Shown here in pieces: positions 18,401-31,807 of a stretch of 64,000 nucleotides of DNA (position 1 is its first letter; each line of letters starts with the position of its first letter). The translations under genes and the position numbers were made by a program. The notes below the pieces were generated by a model that was not told the origin of the DNA, ran no database searches, and worked only from the letters and a program-made list of their open reading frames with translations. Source of the stretch: JADJRG01 sp964474905 (GTDB lineage Bacteria; Myxococcota_A; Polyangia; Nannocystales; Nannocystaceae); contig CAYYUP010000006.1 of NCBI GenBank assembly GCA_964474905.1, forward strand, positions 1 to 64,000. The letters run 5' to 3'.

Positions 18401-21337
18401 GTGATCAAGCCTCCTTCCATTACGAGCGATGAGCGCACGCTTGGGCACACGAGCGTGTCGCAGACGGAAGAGGCGACGATCGAGGGCCTCTCCGGGAGTT
18501 GGGGGGTGCCGGGCGCTGACGCGAGTGACTTGCCCACGGGCGCGAGCCTGGGTCGTTACACGATCCTTCAGCGCCTGGGCGCGGGGGCCATGGGCGTTGT
18601 GTATTCGGCCTTCGATCCCGACCTCGATCGCAAGGTCGCGATCAAGATCTTGCACCCGCGGACAGAGGCTGTCGGCAGCGGCGAGGAGGGCAAGCTTCGC
18701 TTGCTCCGCGAAGCCAAGGCCTTGGCTCGTCTCTCGCATCCCAACGTCGTCGCGATCCACGATGTCGGTACCTTTGGCGATCGCATTTTCTTGGCGATGG
18801 AGTTTGTCGACGGCCAGACCCTGGGTGCTTGGCTCAAGATCCGTCGGCGGCCCTGGAAAGAGTGCGTCGAGATCCTCATCAAGGCCGGAGAAGGCCTCGC
18901 AGCGGCCCATCGCGGCGGTCTTATCCACCGCGATTTTAAGCCCGAGAATGTCGTCATTGGTCATGACGGGCGGGTGCGGGTGCTCGACTTTGGCCTCGCT
19001 CGGGCCTCCGATGATATGGCCGATTCGGTGGGCATGCCGAGTCTTGGCATCGAGGCCAGCACCAGCATCAAGGTCGAGATCACGACCACTGGGGTGCTGG
19101 TTGGCACTCCGGCCTACATGTCCCCAGAGCAACATTTGGGCCGCGCCGCCGATGCGCGCAGCGACCTCTTTTCGTTTTGTGTTGCCCTCTATCAGGCTCT
19201 CTATGGCGAGCGTCCCTTTGAGGGCGAGAACCTCTCGGTGCTCGCCGCCAACGTGATCCAGGGCAAAATTCGGCCGGCGCCGGCCGGTGCCAAGGTGCCG
19301 ACCTGGCTGCGTAAATTGGTGTTGCAGGGGCTGAGTGTCGATCCCAAGGCGCGCTTTCCCGCGATGGAAGTGCTGCTCGAGCATCTGCGCCATGACCCGT
19401 TGCGGATCCGGATGCGTGGGCTCGGCGTCATCACGGTTTGCGCTCTCGGCATCGGCATCGCCGTCGGTACCTTTGGCGGCCAGGCCGAGCCCCCCTGCCA
19501 GGGCGCCTCGCAGCGGCTCTCGGGGATCTGGGATGCGGGGCGAAAAAAGGGCATCGAGACCGCCTTTGTCGCGACCGGGGTGCCCTATGCCTTGCCCGCC
19601 TGGCAGAGCACGGAGCGGGCACTCGATGCCTACAGTGAGCGCTGGGTGGCGATGCACACCGACGCGTGCCAGGCGGCTCAAGTCCGCAAGGATCAATCGG
19701 AGGAGATGCTCGACCTGCGCATGCTCTGTCTCGCGCGCCAGCTCGGTGAGCTCGAGGCCTTGACCGACGTCTTTGTCGAGGCGACCCCAAAGGTCGTCGA
19801 GAATGCGCTTGAAGGTGTTGGTCGGCTGCCGAATGTCGCCTCCTGCGGGGATCTCCAAGCACTGCGCGAGCGGATCCCGCCGCCAACGGATCCGGCGGTG
19901 CGCGAGCGAGTCGGTCGGATCCGCGGTCAGTTGGCCGAGGCCAAGGCGCTCGACGTTGCGGGCAAGTGGGCGCTCGCCCTGGACTCGACGAAGTCCGCCC
20001 TCGAGGAGGCTGTTGAGGTCGCGTACCCGCCGCTCGAGGCCGATGCGCTGCTGGTCTTGGCCGCGATCCAACAGCAGCGAGGCGAGCACGAGGAGGCGAT
20101 GACATCGCTGCTGCGGGCGGCGAAGGTCGCTGCGGGTTCTCGCTACGACGAAGCGGTCGCGCTCGCCTGGATCGAGACCATCTACGTCGCCGGTATTCGT
20201 CTGGCGAGCTACGACGAGGCACTCTGGGCGGGGCAGGCCGCGGATGTCGGAATTCGCCGGGTTGAGGGGGCAGCGGCCGATAGCGGCGGCCCCCGTGCCA
20301 TCCTCCGGGCTCGCCTGGACCTCAACCTGGCCCGTGTGCACCAGCGCATGAAGAGCGAAGAGGCCGCTGGGGAGGCCAAGCGAGCGCTCGAGATCTTTGA
20401 AAACGAACTCGGTGAGGCCCACCCGCTGGTTCACCAAGCCCTGACCGTGCTGGCCCTGGCCGCGCTTGACCGCCGCGAGATCAGCGAGGCGCAGGGCTAC
20501 CTCGATCGGGCGTTGGCGATCGCCCGGCGGGTCTCGGGCCCCGAACATCCGAGTGTCGCCGCAGTGCTCAACAACTACGCCGAACTCGAGCTGCGCCGTC
20601 GGAGGGTAGAGGAGGCGCTGCGCCTCGCCGGTGAGTCGCTCGCGATCCGCGAACAGGTGCTCGCTCCGGATCACGTAGATCGGGGAAAATCGTACGAGCA
20701 GATCGCCCGGATCGAGGACAGTTTAGGGCGCCTCGCGGATGCCGAGCAGCACTACACCCGGGCGCTCGAGATCTACGACAAACATCCCAACGCAAATGCG
20801 CCCTACCGGGGCTCATGCCACAATGGGCGCGCCATGGTTGCGCTCGGGCAGGGGCACCGAAAGGCGGCGAAGGCAGACTTTCGGGCGGCGATGGAGGCCT
20901 TTCAAGAGGTCTACGGCGTCGAGCACTCGAACACCGCGATCGCCGAGATGAACCTCGGCGAGATGATGATCGAGGACGATGCGATCGATGCGGGGCTGGC
21001 TCATGTCGAGGCTGCGATCGAGCACCTGCGGGCCGCGAATCCGCGGGGTGACTACCTGGCCTACGCGTTGGTGGTGGCAGGCTCTAGCCACCTCAAGAGC
21101 AGAGAGTACCAGGCGGCCGAGCTTCGCCTCCGCGAGGCATTGGCGATCTACTCGGAGCTCGAACGTGTCTCGGAGAACGAACTCGCGACCGTTCGCTTTG
21201 CGATGGCGCGGACCGTCATGGCGCTCGGTCGCTCCCGCAGGGCGTTGGATCTCGCGGCCCAGGCTGCGGACGGTCTGACAAAAGAGAATGACCCCTTAAA
21301 AAAGGAGATCGAAGCGTGGCTGGTCGCCTCCCGGTAA
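18401..21337 (+). CDS. Hanks-type Ser/Thr protein kinase with TPR region
   Basis: About 978 residues from a GTG at 18401. The kinase domain (about 50-320) has RLGAGAMGVVYSA, VAIKIL, HRDFKPENVVI, DFGLA and GTPAYMSPE, so all catalytic elements are intact. One membrane segment (about 340-358, VITVCALGIGIAVGTF) separates it from a long C-terminal solenoid with many TPRs, such as AQGYLDRALAIARRVSGPEH and AEQHYTRALEIYDK. This architecture (cytoplasmic kinase, membrane helix, TPR sensor or scaffold) is abundant in Myxococcota. The frame stays open upstream to 17639, but that part runs antisense over the flavoprotein gene. The 3' end overlaps the next gene by 22 bases. Confidence 0.9.
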   Translation: MIKPPSITSDERTLGHTSVSQTEEATIEGLSGSWGVPGADASDLPTGASLGRYTILQRLGAGAMGVVYSAFDPDLDRKVAIKILHPRTEAVGSGEEGKLRLLREAKALARLSHPNVVAIHDVGTFGDRIFLAMEFVDGQTLGAWLKIRRRPWKECVEILIKAGEGLAAAHRGGLIHRDFKPENVVIGHDGRVRVLDFGLARASDDMADSVGMPSLGIEASTSIKVEITTTGVLVGTPAYMSPEQHLGRAADARSDLFSFCVALYQALYGERPFEGENLSVLAANVIQGKIRPAPAGAKVPTWLRKLVLQGLSVDPKARFPAMEVLLEHLRHDPLRIRMRGLGVITVCALGIGIAVGTFGGQAEPPCQGASQRLSGIWDAGRKKGIETAFVATGVPYALPAWQSTERALDAYSERWVAMHTDACQAAQVRKDQSEEMLDLRMLCLARQLGELEALTDVFVEATPKVVENALEGVGRLPNVASCGDLQALRERIPPPTDPAVRERVGRIRGQLAEAKALDVAGKWALALDSTKSALEEAVEVAYPPLEADALLVLAAIQQQRGEHEEAMTSLLRAAKVAAGSRYDEAVALAWIETIYVAGIRLASYDEALWAGQAADVGIRRVEGAAADSGGPRAILRARLDLNLARVHQRMKSEEAAGEAKRALEIFENELGEAHPLVHQALTVLALAALDRREISEAQGYLDRALAIARRVSGPEHPSVAAVLNNYAELELRRRRVEEALRLAGESLAIREQVLAPDHVDRGKSYEQIARIEDSLGRLADAEQHYTRALEIYDKHPNANAPYRGSCHNGRAMVALGQGHRKAAKADFRAAMEAFQEVYGVEHSNTAIAEMNLGEMMIEDDAIDAGLAHVEAAIEHLRAANPRGDYLAYALVVAGSSHLKSREYQAAELRLREALAIYSELERVSENELATVRFAMARTVMALGRSRRALDLAAQAADGLTKENDPLKKEIEAWLVASR

Positions 21338-23133
21338 TCGTGTGTGGCCGGCTCGGCGTTGCGCTGCTCGTTTCAGCGGCCTGCGCGGGTGAGAGCGCGT
21401 CGACGGCTGGGGGACAGACAACGAATACGGGCACGACTTCGGTCTCGGGCACGACAACAGGCACGACAACGGGCACGGGCCCGGGCACCACGGGCGTGAC
21501 GACTGGGTCGACGACATCCGGCGAATCATCATCGACGACGGCGGCGACCGAAGGGCAAGAACTGTGGCGCAGCGAGCTCTACCCAGAGGATTGGAGCCCC
21601 GAGCACGAGGGCCCCGAGGGGCGCTTTCTCCACGATTTTTCCTACGCGGGGTACCGCGGCGGCGGTATCGAATTTGGCCAGGACCTACCGGCTTTGGTGA
21701 TCGATGCGGTCGCAGAGCACGGTGCAGATCCGAGTGGGCAGAGCGACGCGAGCGAGGCTCTGCAGGCGGCGATCGATGCGGCCGCGGAGGCTGGCGGGGC
21801 GATCGTCTTCTTGCCTGCGGGCCTCTACCGTCTCGATGCTCCGATCACCATCAGCTCCTCGAGGATTGTTCTTCGGGGCGAGGGAGCGGAGAAGACTCGG
21901 CTGTGGATGACCTCCTCGGAGGGCATGTCGTACAGCAGCCACGTGGCTTTCAAGGGCTCCCTCGTCTATGGCGACAACCTGCCGCTTCGGGTCGACGCGG
22001 CGGCTCGCAACGAGAGTGTCGAGATCGAGGGCGCGAGTGGTTTACTACCCGGCGATGACATTGTCCTCGGCTGGACAATAAGCGACGGCTTTATCGAAGA
22101 ACACGGTATGAACGGGGTCTGGGAGGCCTTTAACGGCGACTGGCAGCCTTTCTTTTGGCGCACTGTTGTCGCCGTCGAGACGCTCCCGGGCGGCGAATTG
22201 ATACGTCTCGATGTGCCCCTTCGCTACCCTGCGAAGCTCCGCGATGGGGCCAGTGTGCGCGCGGTGAGTGGCGCCCTGCGAGAGGTCGCCGTCGAGGATC
22301 TCGGGGTCGCCGATGCGGTTTCGTGGGAGCTCGCCTGGGAGCAAAAGCAGGTGCATACGATCGAGTTTGACGGCGTCGTCGACAGCTGGATCCGGGGCGT
22401 TGCCTCCTACGCCTCTCCAGGGGCGCCGACCGAGGGCTTGGGCCAGGGGCGGCACCTGCAGTCGGGCGGGCTGATTGTCCGCCGAGCCAAGCGGGTGACT
22501 GTTGCCGATACCTCGATGGCCTTGCCAGAGAACCGCGGCGGCGGTGGCAATGGCTATCTCTTTGAGGTTCGGCAGAGTTCGGAGGTTCTCTTTCGCGATC
22601 TCGTCGGTGCATCCGGTCGGCACAATTTCATCCAAAACTGGGGCTTTGGCGCGAGCGGCATCGTCTGGCTGCGGATCCACACCAAGGATGGCATCGCGGT
22701 ACCGATCAAGGGTACGGATATCGGCTTCACGGGGTTTTCCGAATTTCATCACTCCTTGGCCACCGCCAACCTGATCGATCAGAGCGTGATCGACGACGGT
22801 TGGGCGGCGGTCAACCGCGGCGACTACAGCAGTGGTGCGGGTCATTCGTCGACCCAATCAGTCCTTTGGAACAGCTCCGGTAGCGGGGTGTTGCGCTCGC
22901 GCCAATTCGGTCACGGATACATCATCGGTCCGGCATCTTCGCTGCACATCGAGACCTCTCTGGAGACACCGGACGCCCTTGGCAGCGCCCCCGAGGACTG
23001 GCTCGAGGGGCCAGAGAAGACCGGCGACATCGATCCGCCTTCGCTTTACGAGGATCAGCTCGCCCGCCGCTTCGAGCGGATCGCGAGCGAGCCCCAAAGC
23101 CGCGGGTTTCGTCGCGGATCGGGTCAACGATGA
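21316..23133 (+). CDS. Pectate-lyase-superfamily (right-handed beta-helix) lipoprotein
   Basis: 605 residues. The GTG start has AAAGGAG at 21301-21307, eight bases upstream and inside the kinase gene. A lipoprotein signal ends VSAAC and leads into a Thr/Gly/Ser linker (to about 75). The body begins with the Pectate_lyase_3 signature DAVAEHGADPSGQSDASEAL, then AIVFLPAGLYRL and RIVLRGEGAEKTRLWM, as in proteins with a parallel beta-helix that act on polysaccharides. Substrate and activity are unknown. The shared transcript and overlap with the kinase gene suggest linked expression. Confidence 0.8.
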   Translation: MAGRLPVIVCGRLGVALLVSAACAGESASTAGGQTTNTGTTSVSGTTTGTTTGTGPGTTGVTTGSTTSGESSSTTAATEGQELWRSELYPEDWSPEHEGPEGRFLHDFSYAGYRGGGIEFGQDLPALVIDAVAEHGADPSGQSDASEALQAAIDAAAEAGGAIVFLPAGLYRLDAPITISSSRIVLRGEGAEKTRLWMTSSEGMSYSSHVAFKGSLVYGDNLPLRVDAAARNESVEIEGASGLLPGDDIVLGWTISDGFIEEHGMNGVWEAFNGDWQPFFWRTVVAVETLPGGELIRLDVPLRYPAKLRDGASVRAVSGALREVAVEDLGVADAVSWELAWEQKQVHTIEFDGVVDSWIRGVASYASPGAPTEGLGQGRHLQSGGLIVRRAKRVTVADTSMALPENRGGGGNGYLFEVRQSSEVLFRDLVGASGRHNFIQNWGFGASGIVWLRIHTKDGIAVPIKGTDIGFTGFSEFHHSLATANLIDQSVIDDGWAAVNRGDYSSGAGHSSTQSVLWNSSGSGVLRSRQFGHGYIIGPASSLHIETSLETPDALGSAPEDWLEGPEKTGDIDPPSLYEDQLARRFERIASEPQSRGFRRGSGQR

Positions 23134-23300
23134 TCGTATCGAGGCCGTTGCTCGCGGTGATGGCCACCGCCGCAATGCCGCACACGTCTACACCGCGCCT
23201 CAATCCCGCCTGATCCTAACGACAGGTCAGAGGAGAGAGAAAGCCCGATAGAGCGAGCTTTTTGCGGGGTTCGGGAAGGCGCATAAAATGACAAAAAACG

Positions 23301-23340
23301 CCCATTAATTGCGTTTGAACGGCGTTCAATGGGAATTCCC
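23301..23340. promoter_or_regulatory. Overlapping palindromes upstream of the DUF2330 gene
   Basis: TTGAACG-G-CGTTCAA at 23315-23329 is a perfect 7-base inverted repeat around one base, and GGGAATTCCC at 23331-23340 is a perfect 10-base palindrome. CCCATT at 23301 also pairs with AATGGG at 23328-23333. The cluster lies 80-115 bases before the next start in a locally AT-richer stretch, suiting an operator for a dimeric regulator. The regulator is not identified. Confidence 0.5.
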
Positions 23341-23417
23341 GCGGGACGGAGAAAGGCCTCATCACATTTACCGGTGGACACCTTGGAATTGACCACTCGG
23401 CGGCCTATCATGCCCAC

Positions 23418-25166
23418 ATGCTCTTTCGAACTCTTAACTTGCTTAGTGTGCCGTTTGTATTGGGTGGGCTTGCGGCTGCCTCGATGTTGACCTACTCGAC
23501 GCCTGCCGAGGCCTGCGGCGGCAACTTCTGTGATGTCGGGCCGACCCAGGTGCCGGTTAATCAGACCGGTGAGAACATTATCTTCGCCTTCGACGGTGAC
23601 ACCGTCGAGGTTCACATCCAGATCGCCTACGACCCGGATACCGAGGCCTCCAAGTTCTCGTGGATCATCCCGATGCAGGCGCTGCCGGAGTTCGGTGTCA
23701 GCTCTGAGCTCTTCTTTGACCAGGTGCTAAACGGTACCGTCCCGACCTACGGGGTCAACACGACGACAGAGATCTGCGGCGAGCCGGCCAACAACGGAGA
23801 CTCGAGCGGCCTGAGCGGGTCGGGCGGCGCGACTGGGGACGCGGGCGGCAGCGACAGCGGCAGCGACAGCGGTGAAATGGGGCCAAACGTGGTCTATCAG
23901 GGCACGGTAGGCGCATTTGCGGTGACCGTACTCGATAGCAAGGACTCCAAGCAGCTGCTCGACTGGTTCGACGCCAATGGCTACAGCTACGACGATGCGG
24001 CGGTGCCGATCATCGATGCCTACCTCGCCGAGGGCAACCTCTTCGCCGCGTTTAAGCTGGTGCCCGCCGAGAAGCCGGTGGTGCACCCGGTGGTGCTGCG
24101 CTACCAGGGCGTCGAGCCCTGCGTACCCATCCGGCTGACCCGGGTCGCCGCCGTCGAAGACATGGACATCCGGGTCTTCTTTTTGGGCGAGCATCGGGCG
24201 ATTCCGACGAACTACCGCCATGTGCTGGTCAACCCCCTGAAGATCGATTGGCCAAACTTCGCGGCGAATTACAAAGAGGTCGTCACGGCAGCCGTCGATG
24301 CCTTCCACGCTGACGGCAACGCCTTTGTCACCGAGTACGCGGGCACCAGCGACGTGATCTCCCGCTTCGGGATCTACAGCCAGACCTGGGACGCAAAAGC
24401 GTTCACCGGGCTCGCGGCGATCGACGTCGTCAATACCCTCAGCTCGCAGGGGATCCTCGACTGCTTCGATGGTGAGGGCGGCTTCTGCGACTACCGGCAT
24501 CCGCTGCTCGAGGGTCTACTCGGCGAGTTTTTGCCGGCGCCCGACGGCATCGATCCGGTCGAGTTCTACAGCTGCCTGGATTGCTACGAGGGCATGATCG
24601 ATCTCGAGATCTGGGGCGATGGCTCGGCGTTCTCAACAGCTTACGACGAGCGCATCGTCGCCCCCGGCAAGAACTCGGTCGAGCTACTCGACAGCAATCC
24701 CTACGTGACGCGCATGTACACGACGATCTCCCCCCACGAGATGCTGGAGGACCCGATGTTCGCGGAGAACCCAGACCTCCCGGGCATCGCCTCGCTGCGG
24801 ATCGCCCAGAGGCTCAACCGCTGCGACGGTCACACGGAGTACGTGCTCCCGGACGGACGCGAGGTCTTTGTCCCGGATAGCGGCCCGTGGCCGGAGTTCC
24901 CGGACGAGATGCCCTGGGAGGAGGAGACCCAACAGATGGCGCTGGTCGGGGCTCCGCAGGTGTTGCTCTCGAACACCGAGACGATCGATACGATGCTAGA
25001 GGAGTGGAACGAGGCGAATCGGCCATCCTACGACAGCAGCAGCGACACGTCGGGGGATGACACCGAGGGCGGCTGCGGCTGCACCAGCGAGGGCAACGCG
25101 GGCGGTCTCGCCTTCGGCCTGGGTCTGCTCGGCCTCGTCGGGCTCCGCCGTCGTCGCCGTCGTTAG
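23418..25166 (+). CDS. DUF2330 protein with MYXO-CTERM-like tail
   Basis: 582 residues. A signal peptide is followed by AEACGGNFCD, the Cys-rich opening typical of DUF2330 proteins, then FAFDGDTVEVHIQIAYD and FSWIIPMQALPEF. A Ser/Gly/Asp linker interrupts the domain near residues 125-155. The C-terminus (GCGCTSEGNAGG, a Leu/Gly-rich helix, then RRRRRR) is the tripartite Cys motif, membrane helix and basic end of MYXO-CTERM sorting signals, so the protein is probably processed and displayed on the cell surface. Function of DUF2330 is unknown. It is followed by a hairpin terminator. Confidence 0.88.
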   Translation: MLFRTLNLLSVPFVLGGLAAASMLTYSTPAEACGGNFCDVGPTQVPVNQTGENIIFAFDGDTVEVHIQIAYDPDTEASKFSWIIPMQALPEFGVSSELFFDQVLNGTVPTYGVNTTTEICGEPANNGDSSGLSGSGGATGDAGGSDSGSDSGEMGPNVVYQGTVGAFAVTVLDSKDSKQLLDWFDANGYSYDDAAVPIIDAYLAEGNLFAAFKLVPAEKPVVHPVVLRYQGVEPCVPIRLTRVAAVEDMDIRVFFLGEHRAIPTNYRHVLVNPLKIDWPNFAANYKEVVTAAVDAFHADGNAFVTEYAGTSDVISRFGIYSQTWDAKAFTGLAAIDVVNTLSSQGILDCFDGEGGFCDYRHPLLEGLLGEFLPAPDGIDPVEFYSCLDCYEGMIDLEIWGDGSAFSTAYDERIVAPGKNSVELLDSNPYVTRMYTTISPHEMLEDPMFAENPDLPGIASLRIAQRLNRCDGHTEYVLPDGREVFVPDSGPWPEFPDEMPWEEETQQMALVGAPQVLLSNTETIDTMLEEWNEANRPSYDSSSDTSGDDTEGGCGCTSEGNAGGLAFGLGLLGLVGLRRRRRR

Positions 25167-25193
25167 TTCGTCGCGCCGAATAGCTCGGCCTTT

Positions 25194-25227
25194 GGGGGTC
25201 ACCTTTTGGGGTGGCCCCCTTTCATTT
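25194..25227 (+). terminator. Rho-independent-like terminator after the DUF2330 gene
   Basis: GGGGGTCACC at 25194-25203 pairs, with one G-T wobble, with GGTGGCCCCC at 25210-25219, leaving a 6-base loop; TTTCATTT follows. It sits 28 bases after the stop and isolates the DUF2330 gene from the purine cluster. Confidence 0.7.
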
Positions 25228-25330
25228 GCGAGTGCGGAGAGGTCCGCGGTTTTCGCGGGTCTGCGGATATTCGTCGAATTGTCCGGGCGCGCGCTCCATG
25301 GGCCATTGCCGCGCGTTATCCTCCCGGGCC

Positions 25331-27975
<2,645 letters not shown>

Positions 27976-27976
<1 letters not shown>

Positions 27977-28971
27977 TGAGCGCCCCAATTAACGCACACA
28001 CGCACCTTTACAGCGGTCTAGCGCCGCTTGGGATGCCCGCGCCTTTGCCCGCACCGTCTTGTTTTGTCGAGATTCTAGAGCGCGTATGGTGGCGTCTTGA
28101 TCGGGCGCTCGACCGCGATTCGCTGCGGGCGAGCGCCGAATTTTACGTCGCCGAGGCGCTCCGTTTGGGCGCCGGTGGCCTCATCGATCACCACGAGTCG
28201 CCGGCATGCATCGAGGGCTCACTCGACGTCTTGGCTGCGGTCTGCCAGTCGTTGGGTATGCCGGCTGTGCTCTGTTACGGGGTTACGGAGCGCAACGGTG
28301 GCCGCGACGAGGCTCGCCGAGGTCTCGCCGAGTGCGAGCGATTCATCCGTGAAAATTCGCGTCCGCTGGTGCGCGGCGTGGTCGGTGTGCACGCTGCTTT
28401 CACGGTCTCGGACGCGACCCTGATCGAAGCTGCTGCGCTCGCCCGCTCGCTGGACAGCGTCCTGCACATTCATGTCGCGGAGGACGGCGCCGACGTCGAG
28501 GATTCTCGCGAGCGCGGCTACGCGGGCGTCGTCGATCGTCTCGACCGCTGCGACGCGCTGATCCCTGGATCGATCTTTGCCCACGGCGTGCACCTGGGTG
28601 CCGATGAGATCCACAGGCTCGACTCCGCGGGTATTTGGCTCGTGCAAAACCCGCGCTCCAATACCGGCAACGGGGTCGGCCATCCGCGGCATTTGGCGGA
28701 GAGCTCAAGGGTCGCGCTTGGCACTGATGGTTATCCGGCGGATATGGACGTCGAAGAGGCGGTGCTGCTCGAGGTTGCGAGCGCTGCCGGCGAAGCGATG
28801 GCTCGGGTCCGCGATCGTCGCTTGGCGGGAACTCGCCTCTTTGATCAATTGTTTGCAGGTCGTGCACCGCTCGCAGGCCCGCCGCCCGAGCCGACGTTAA
28901 GCGCGGCGATCCGTGAGCGCGCCGAGTCCGAAGCGGTGCGCCTTTGGCGACGTATGGAAGCGTTGAGATAG
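27976..28971 (+). CDS. SsnA-like amidohydrolase, minimal form
   Basis: 331 residues, starting in a TGATG overlap with the dehydrogenase. The protein opens almost directly with the metal motif NAHTHLYSGL (His8, His10). Other metal or catalytic positions follow: VGVHAAFTV, HIHVAEDG, FAHGVHLG and GTDGYPADMD. SsnA proteins (about 440 residues) have NHNHFYSGL-like motifs at about residue 65, after a beta-sandwich segment. Here that segment and the matching C-terminal strands are missing, leaving only the barrel. Known SsnA homologues sit with XdhD and YgfK and are thought to act on ring-opened or amino-substituted purine intermediates. Function here is inferred from context. Confidence 0.75.
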
Positions 28972-28973
28972 TT

Positions 28974-30491
<1,518 letters not shown>

Positions 30492-30499
30492 CTAGCCGC

Positions 30500-31807
30500 A
30501 TGGTCTGTGCTGGCTGCAGTGCGGCGATCGATCCGTCGGAGGCGCTGCCCTTTTGTTGTCCGCGCGCGGACATGGGTGACGACATCGATCATGTGCTCCG
30601 CTGCGAACTCGCCGATGAGGGGCTCGCAGAGGCGATCGCGGCGTCGGTGGCAGGCGATGAGCGCTCGCCTTTTTTGCGATTTCGCCGGCTGATGCACTCC
30701 TACCGCCTGGCCCGTCGTCAGGGCATGAGCGACGTGGAGTATTGCGAGTTGGTCTCTGCGCTCGATCGTGCGGTTGCCCAGGTCGATGGCGTCGGTTTTG
30801 TCGAGACCCCCTACACCTACTGCGGAGGGCTCGACCTGTGGGCCAAGGATGAGACCGGCAATGTCGCCGGCTCCCACAAGGCGCGGCATCTGATGGGCCT
30901 CGCGATCCACTTCGAGGTTGTTTCGCGCCTCGGCCTCGTCGATCTCGAGGACGCCGAGCTGGCGATCGCGAGTTGTGGCAATGCGGCCCTTGCGGCGGCA
31001 GTGATCGCCAAGGCTGCGGGTCGCAGGTTGCGGGTATTTGTGCCGCCGTCAGCGAGCCCGGTGGTGCTCCGCCGCCTCGAGCACTTGGGCGCGCTGCATG
31101 AGCCGTGCGCTCGCATACCCGGCGATCCCCCCGGAGATCCCTGCTACCGCCGCTTTCGGGGGGCGATCGAGGGGGGCGCGCTGCCCTTCTCCTGCCAGGG
31201 TCGCGACAACGGCCTGACGATTCAGGGCGGTTTGACCTTGGGTCTCGAAATCGCGGTCCAGCACTGGAATCTCGCGCGCTCCTCGCTTGGATGTCTCTTT
31301 GTACAGGTCGGTGGCGGGGCACTTGCAAGCGGCATTTTTCAGGGGCTGCGACTCGCCGAGCGGGCGGGGCTTGTCGCTAGGCGGCCGCGCTTTTGCGCGG
31401 TCCAGACGGCCAACGCCCACCCCTTGCTGCGAGCCTTTGAGCGGGCGAAGCTGGAGGCGTGTGCGAGCGACCCGGCGCAGGCGATCGCCGCCGCCCGCGG
31501 ACATCGTCACCAGTACATGACCCCATGGCCAGATCCGCCAGAGAGCATCGCCGACGGTATTCTCGACGATGAGACCTACGATTGGGCGGCGATCGTCGAG
31601 GGCCTGTTAGAGACCGACGGAGAGGTCGTGCTTGCCGACGAGGCGATGCTCCTCCGGGCTCGAGATCTCGTGGAGAGCGAGCTTGGCCTGCGAGCCTCTG
31701 CGACCGGGACTGCCGGTGTCGCTGGCGTCTTGACGGCCCGTGCTGGAGCTGCCGATAATGTGCCCATGGGGCCGATTTCCGCGTTGATCACTGGGGTGCG
31801 TCGATGA
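30500..31807 (+). CDS. PLP-dependent enzyme, threonine synthase-like
   Basis: 435 residues from the ATG at 30500, eight bases after the previous gene; an in-frame GTG at 30479 would overlap it. The N-terminus has CAGC and FCCP pairs, reminiscent of the small Cys motif at the start of many threonine synthases. The core has the Schiff-base Lys in VAGSHKARHLMG, an SCGNAALAAAVIA loop and FVQVGGGALASG for phosphate binding. It is a second type-II PLP enzyme directly after the first, with low similarity between them. A substrate among 3-carbon amino acids such as 2,3-diaminopropionate is plausible from context. A biosynthetic threonine role is less likely in this setting. Confidence 0.78.
   Translation: MVCAGCSAAIDPSEALPFCCPRADMGDDIDHVLRCELADEGLAEAIAASVAGDERSPFLRFRRLMHSYRLARRQGMSDVEYCELVSALDRAVAQVDGVGFVETPYTYCGGLDLWAKDETGNVAGSHKARHLMGLAIHFEVVSRLGLVDLEDAELAIASCGNAALAAAVIAKAAGRRLRVFVPPSASPVVLRRLEHLGALHEPCARIPGDPPGDPCYRRFRGAIEGGALPFSCQGRDNGLTIQGGLTLGLEIAVQHWNLARSSLGCLFVQVGGGALASGIFQGLRLAERAGLVARRPRFCAVQTANAHPLLRAFERAKLEACASDPAQAIAAARGHRHQYMTPWPDPPESIADGILDDETYDWAAIVEGLLETDGEVVLADEAMLLRARDLVESELGLRASATGTAGVAGVLTARAGAADNVPMGPISALITGVRR

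Noticed and set aside
18041..20674. Antisense open frame of 877 codons inside the Ser/Thr kinase gene
   Set aside because: It mirrors the strongly supported kinase frame in GC-rich DNA, and has no recognisable domain, signal or ribosome site.
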